In this document: piece after piece, positions 31,894-32,957 of the stretch
How the letters are laid out: each line of letters opens with the position of its first letter
Position numbering within the stretch: position 1 is the stretch's first letter
DNA from: Actinomycetota bacterium
GTDB taxonomy: Bacteria; Actinomycetota; Thermoleophilia; RBG-16-64-13
Direction of reading: 5' to 3'
DNA: 32,957 nt
Assembly (NCBI GenBank): GCA_012729575.1
Contig: JAAYCW010000027.1
Span: 1 to 32,957, forward strand
Made by a program: the position numbers and the translations under genes
The notes under the pieces: model-generated
What the model was told of the DNA's origin: nothing
The model's database searches: none
What the model saw: only the letters and a program-made list of their open reading frames with translations

Positions 31894-32957
31894 TTACGGT
31901 TCCCACTTTTCGTATTCACGCTCGTTGGCTTCGGCCATGATCGCCTTCACGTCGGCGATGATCTCCTGTCCAGGCAGACCTAGACCGTCCAGGGTGGCCT
32001 GATGCTCCACCTCTATGGGCTTGATGATCTCGGTCAGCTTCGCCTGCTCGGCCTCGGGCAGGTAATGGATCTCATGTCCCTCGGATATCTCGATCGCGTG
32101 CTCATGAGCGTAATCCCACATGGCGCCGGCCTTTATGGCTGCATCCATCGCGACCTGGTCGAACGCCGCTTTGAGATCATCCGGGAGCGAATTCCACTTG
32201 TCCAGGTTCATAGCCACCCAGAAGAAGTCCGAAGCATAGAGCTGGTTCATGAGCGTGGAATGGCCAAAGAGCTCATTGTGCTTCCAACCTTCCAATGTTT
32301 CCGCCGGGGAGAGAAGGGCGTCGATGGTACCCTTCTGAGCCGCTTCATAAACGTCTGCCATCGGCATGGATATCGGGTCTGCGCCGACCAGCCCGATGGC
32401 TCCCACCGAGGTACCGGAACATCTGATTCTCAGGCCCTTGAGCTGGTCGACGGTTTCGATCGGATAGTCGGCATGCAGCCATCCGGGCCCGCAGGCATAG
32501 ATGAAGAGCACATGGGTACCGGCGAACTCTTCAGGTTGGTACTTGTCGTACAGCGTCTGACCTGCCCAAGCCATTGCGCTCGTGTTTTCCGGAGGAGAGA
32601 TGCCCGGCTGCATCGCCGTCTGCATCACCGGGAACGACTGCGGATTGTAACCCATGCTCGATTGTCCGCAATCGGCAATGCCGGACTTCACCGCGTCATA
32701 GTTGTCCGCCGGAGCCGACAGCGTGTTGACTGGGAACCATTCGATCTCGAACTTGTACTTGCCGTTGGTGGCCTGCTCCACCATCTCAAACAGGCCGGGG
32801 AAGTTGTGCGTCTGGTCGACGTGCGTAGGAGGCTTCTCATGAGTGAACGAGAGCTTTATGACCTCGGGCTCTGCTGTGCCCGCGGTGGTCGTGGTTTCCG
32901 GAGCGGCTGTTGTCTCCGGGCCCGCTGTGGTCTCTGGGCCGGCGGTAGTCTCCGGAC
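31894..32957 (-). CDS. dctP: TRAP transporter solute-binding protein (DctP), 5' end outside the window
   Basis: The extracytoplasmic solute-binding protein of the TRAP system. The track's start at 32784 is an internal Met, because the reading frame stays open to the window edge. The visible N-terminal part is a Pro-Glu-Thr-rich linker followed by EVIKLSFTHEKPP, where the mature fold begins. The family core includes QLKGLRIRCSGTSVGAIGLVG, with the Arg that usually binds a carboxylate, and PMADVYEAAQKGTIDALLSP. About 354 codons are visible. The signal peptide and probable lipobox lie beyond the window. The ligand is probably an organic acid but cannot be named. Confidence 0.93.
   Translation of the reverse strand, partial: PETTAGPETTAGPETTAAPETTTTAGTAEPEVIKLSFTHEKPPTHVDQTHNFPGLFEMVEQATNGKYKFEIEWFPVNTLSAPADNYDAVKSGIADCGQSSMGYNPQSFPVMQTAMQPGISPPENTSAMAWAGQTLYDKYQPEEFAGTHVLFIYACGPGWLHADYPIETVDQLKGLRIRCSGTSVGAIGLVGADPISMPMADVYEAAQKGTIDALLSPAETLEGWKHNELFGHSTLMNQLYASDFFWVAMNLDKWNSLPDDLKAAFDQVAMDAAIKAGAMWDYAHEHAIEISEGHEIHYLPEAEQAKLTEIIKPIEVEHQATLDGLGLPGQEIIADVKAIMAEANEREYEKWEP
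32872..32957 (-). repeat. PETTAG-like codon repeat in the DctP linker
   Basis: The codons encode repeated Pro-Glu-Thr-Thr-Ala-Gly/Ala units, and the array runs off the window edge. At the DNA level it is an imperfect short tandem repeat (forms of GTCTCCGGGCCC and GTCTCTGGGCCG). It forms the stalk between the lipid anchor, presumed outside the window, and the binding domain. Confidence 0.7.

Noticed and set aside
1-32957. CRISPR arrays, insertion sequences, phage genes or toxin-antitoxin loci
   Set aside because: I found no regularly spaced repeats, transposase, integrase or toxin-like ORFs. The region reads as chromosomal core plus transport genes.

Overview
The window looks like a chromosomal segment of a GC-rich bacterium, most likely a deep-branching actinobacterial lineage (Coriobacteriia-, Geothermincolia- or Thermoleophilia-like). 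This is inferred from the topA-tmk-holB-ricT gene order, Thr/Pro/Glu-rich linkers in exported proteins, frequent GTG/TTG starts, and several genes that look leaderless. No rRNA, CRISPR array, phage or insertion sequence was recognised, and no gap between genes exceeds 300 bases.

Layout. (1) 1-7100, minus strand: tRNA-Thr(CGT) with its own promoter, then the information-processing operon topA (archaeal-type topoisomerase I with a Lys-rich tail) - tmk - holB - ricT, preceded by a lone STAS-domain antagonist and a membrane-anchored TPR protein. (2) 7322-18879, minus strand: a tightly packed complex I operon nuoABCDHIJKLMN, with no nuoEFG, followed 12 bp later by an amidohydrolase that may be a menaquinone-pathway (MqnX-like) deaminase. 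(3) 19083-21548, plus strand: tatC, then a three-domain protein made of a GntR winged helix, an FCD sensor domain and a Cof-type HAD domain whose nucleophile aspartate is glycine. A perfect TGGT-N3-ACCA operator overlaps the predicted promoter of this gene. (4) 21557-23838, minus strand: a divergent CaCA-type cation exchanger, then a TauE/SafE permease with its usual DUF1634 partner. (5) 23953-25422, plus strand: an unassigned zinc-ribbon / transmembrane / Thr-rich stalk / propeller-like protein. (6) 25442-29804, minus strand: tag - ackA - xfp, an acetate-producing phosphoketolase-acetate kinase unit with a DNA repair gene in front. (7) 30014-32957, minus strand: a TRAP transporter dctP-dctQ-dctM, with dctP cut by the window edge, a strong hairpin between dctP and dctQ, and lower GC in dctQ and the ends of dctM.

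Together the genes suggest an organism that runs a proton-pumping complex I without a local NADH module, feeding a quinone pool that may be menaquinone, and that makes ATP and acetate through phosphoketolase and acetate kinase. The best candidates for something undescribed are the GntR-FCD-HAD fusion with its embedded autoregulatory site, and the zinc-ribbon surface protein.
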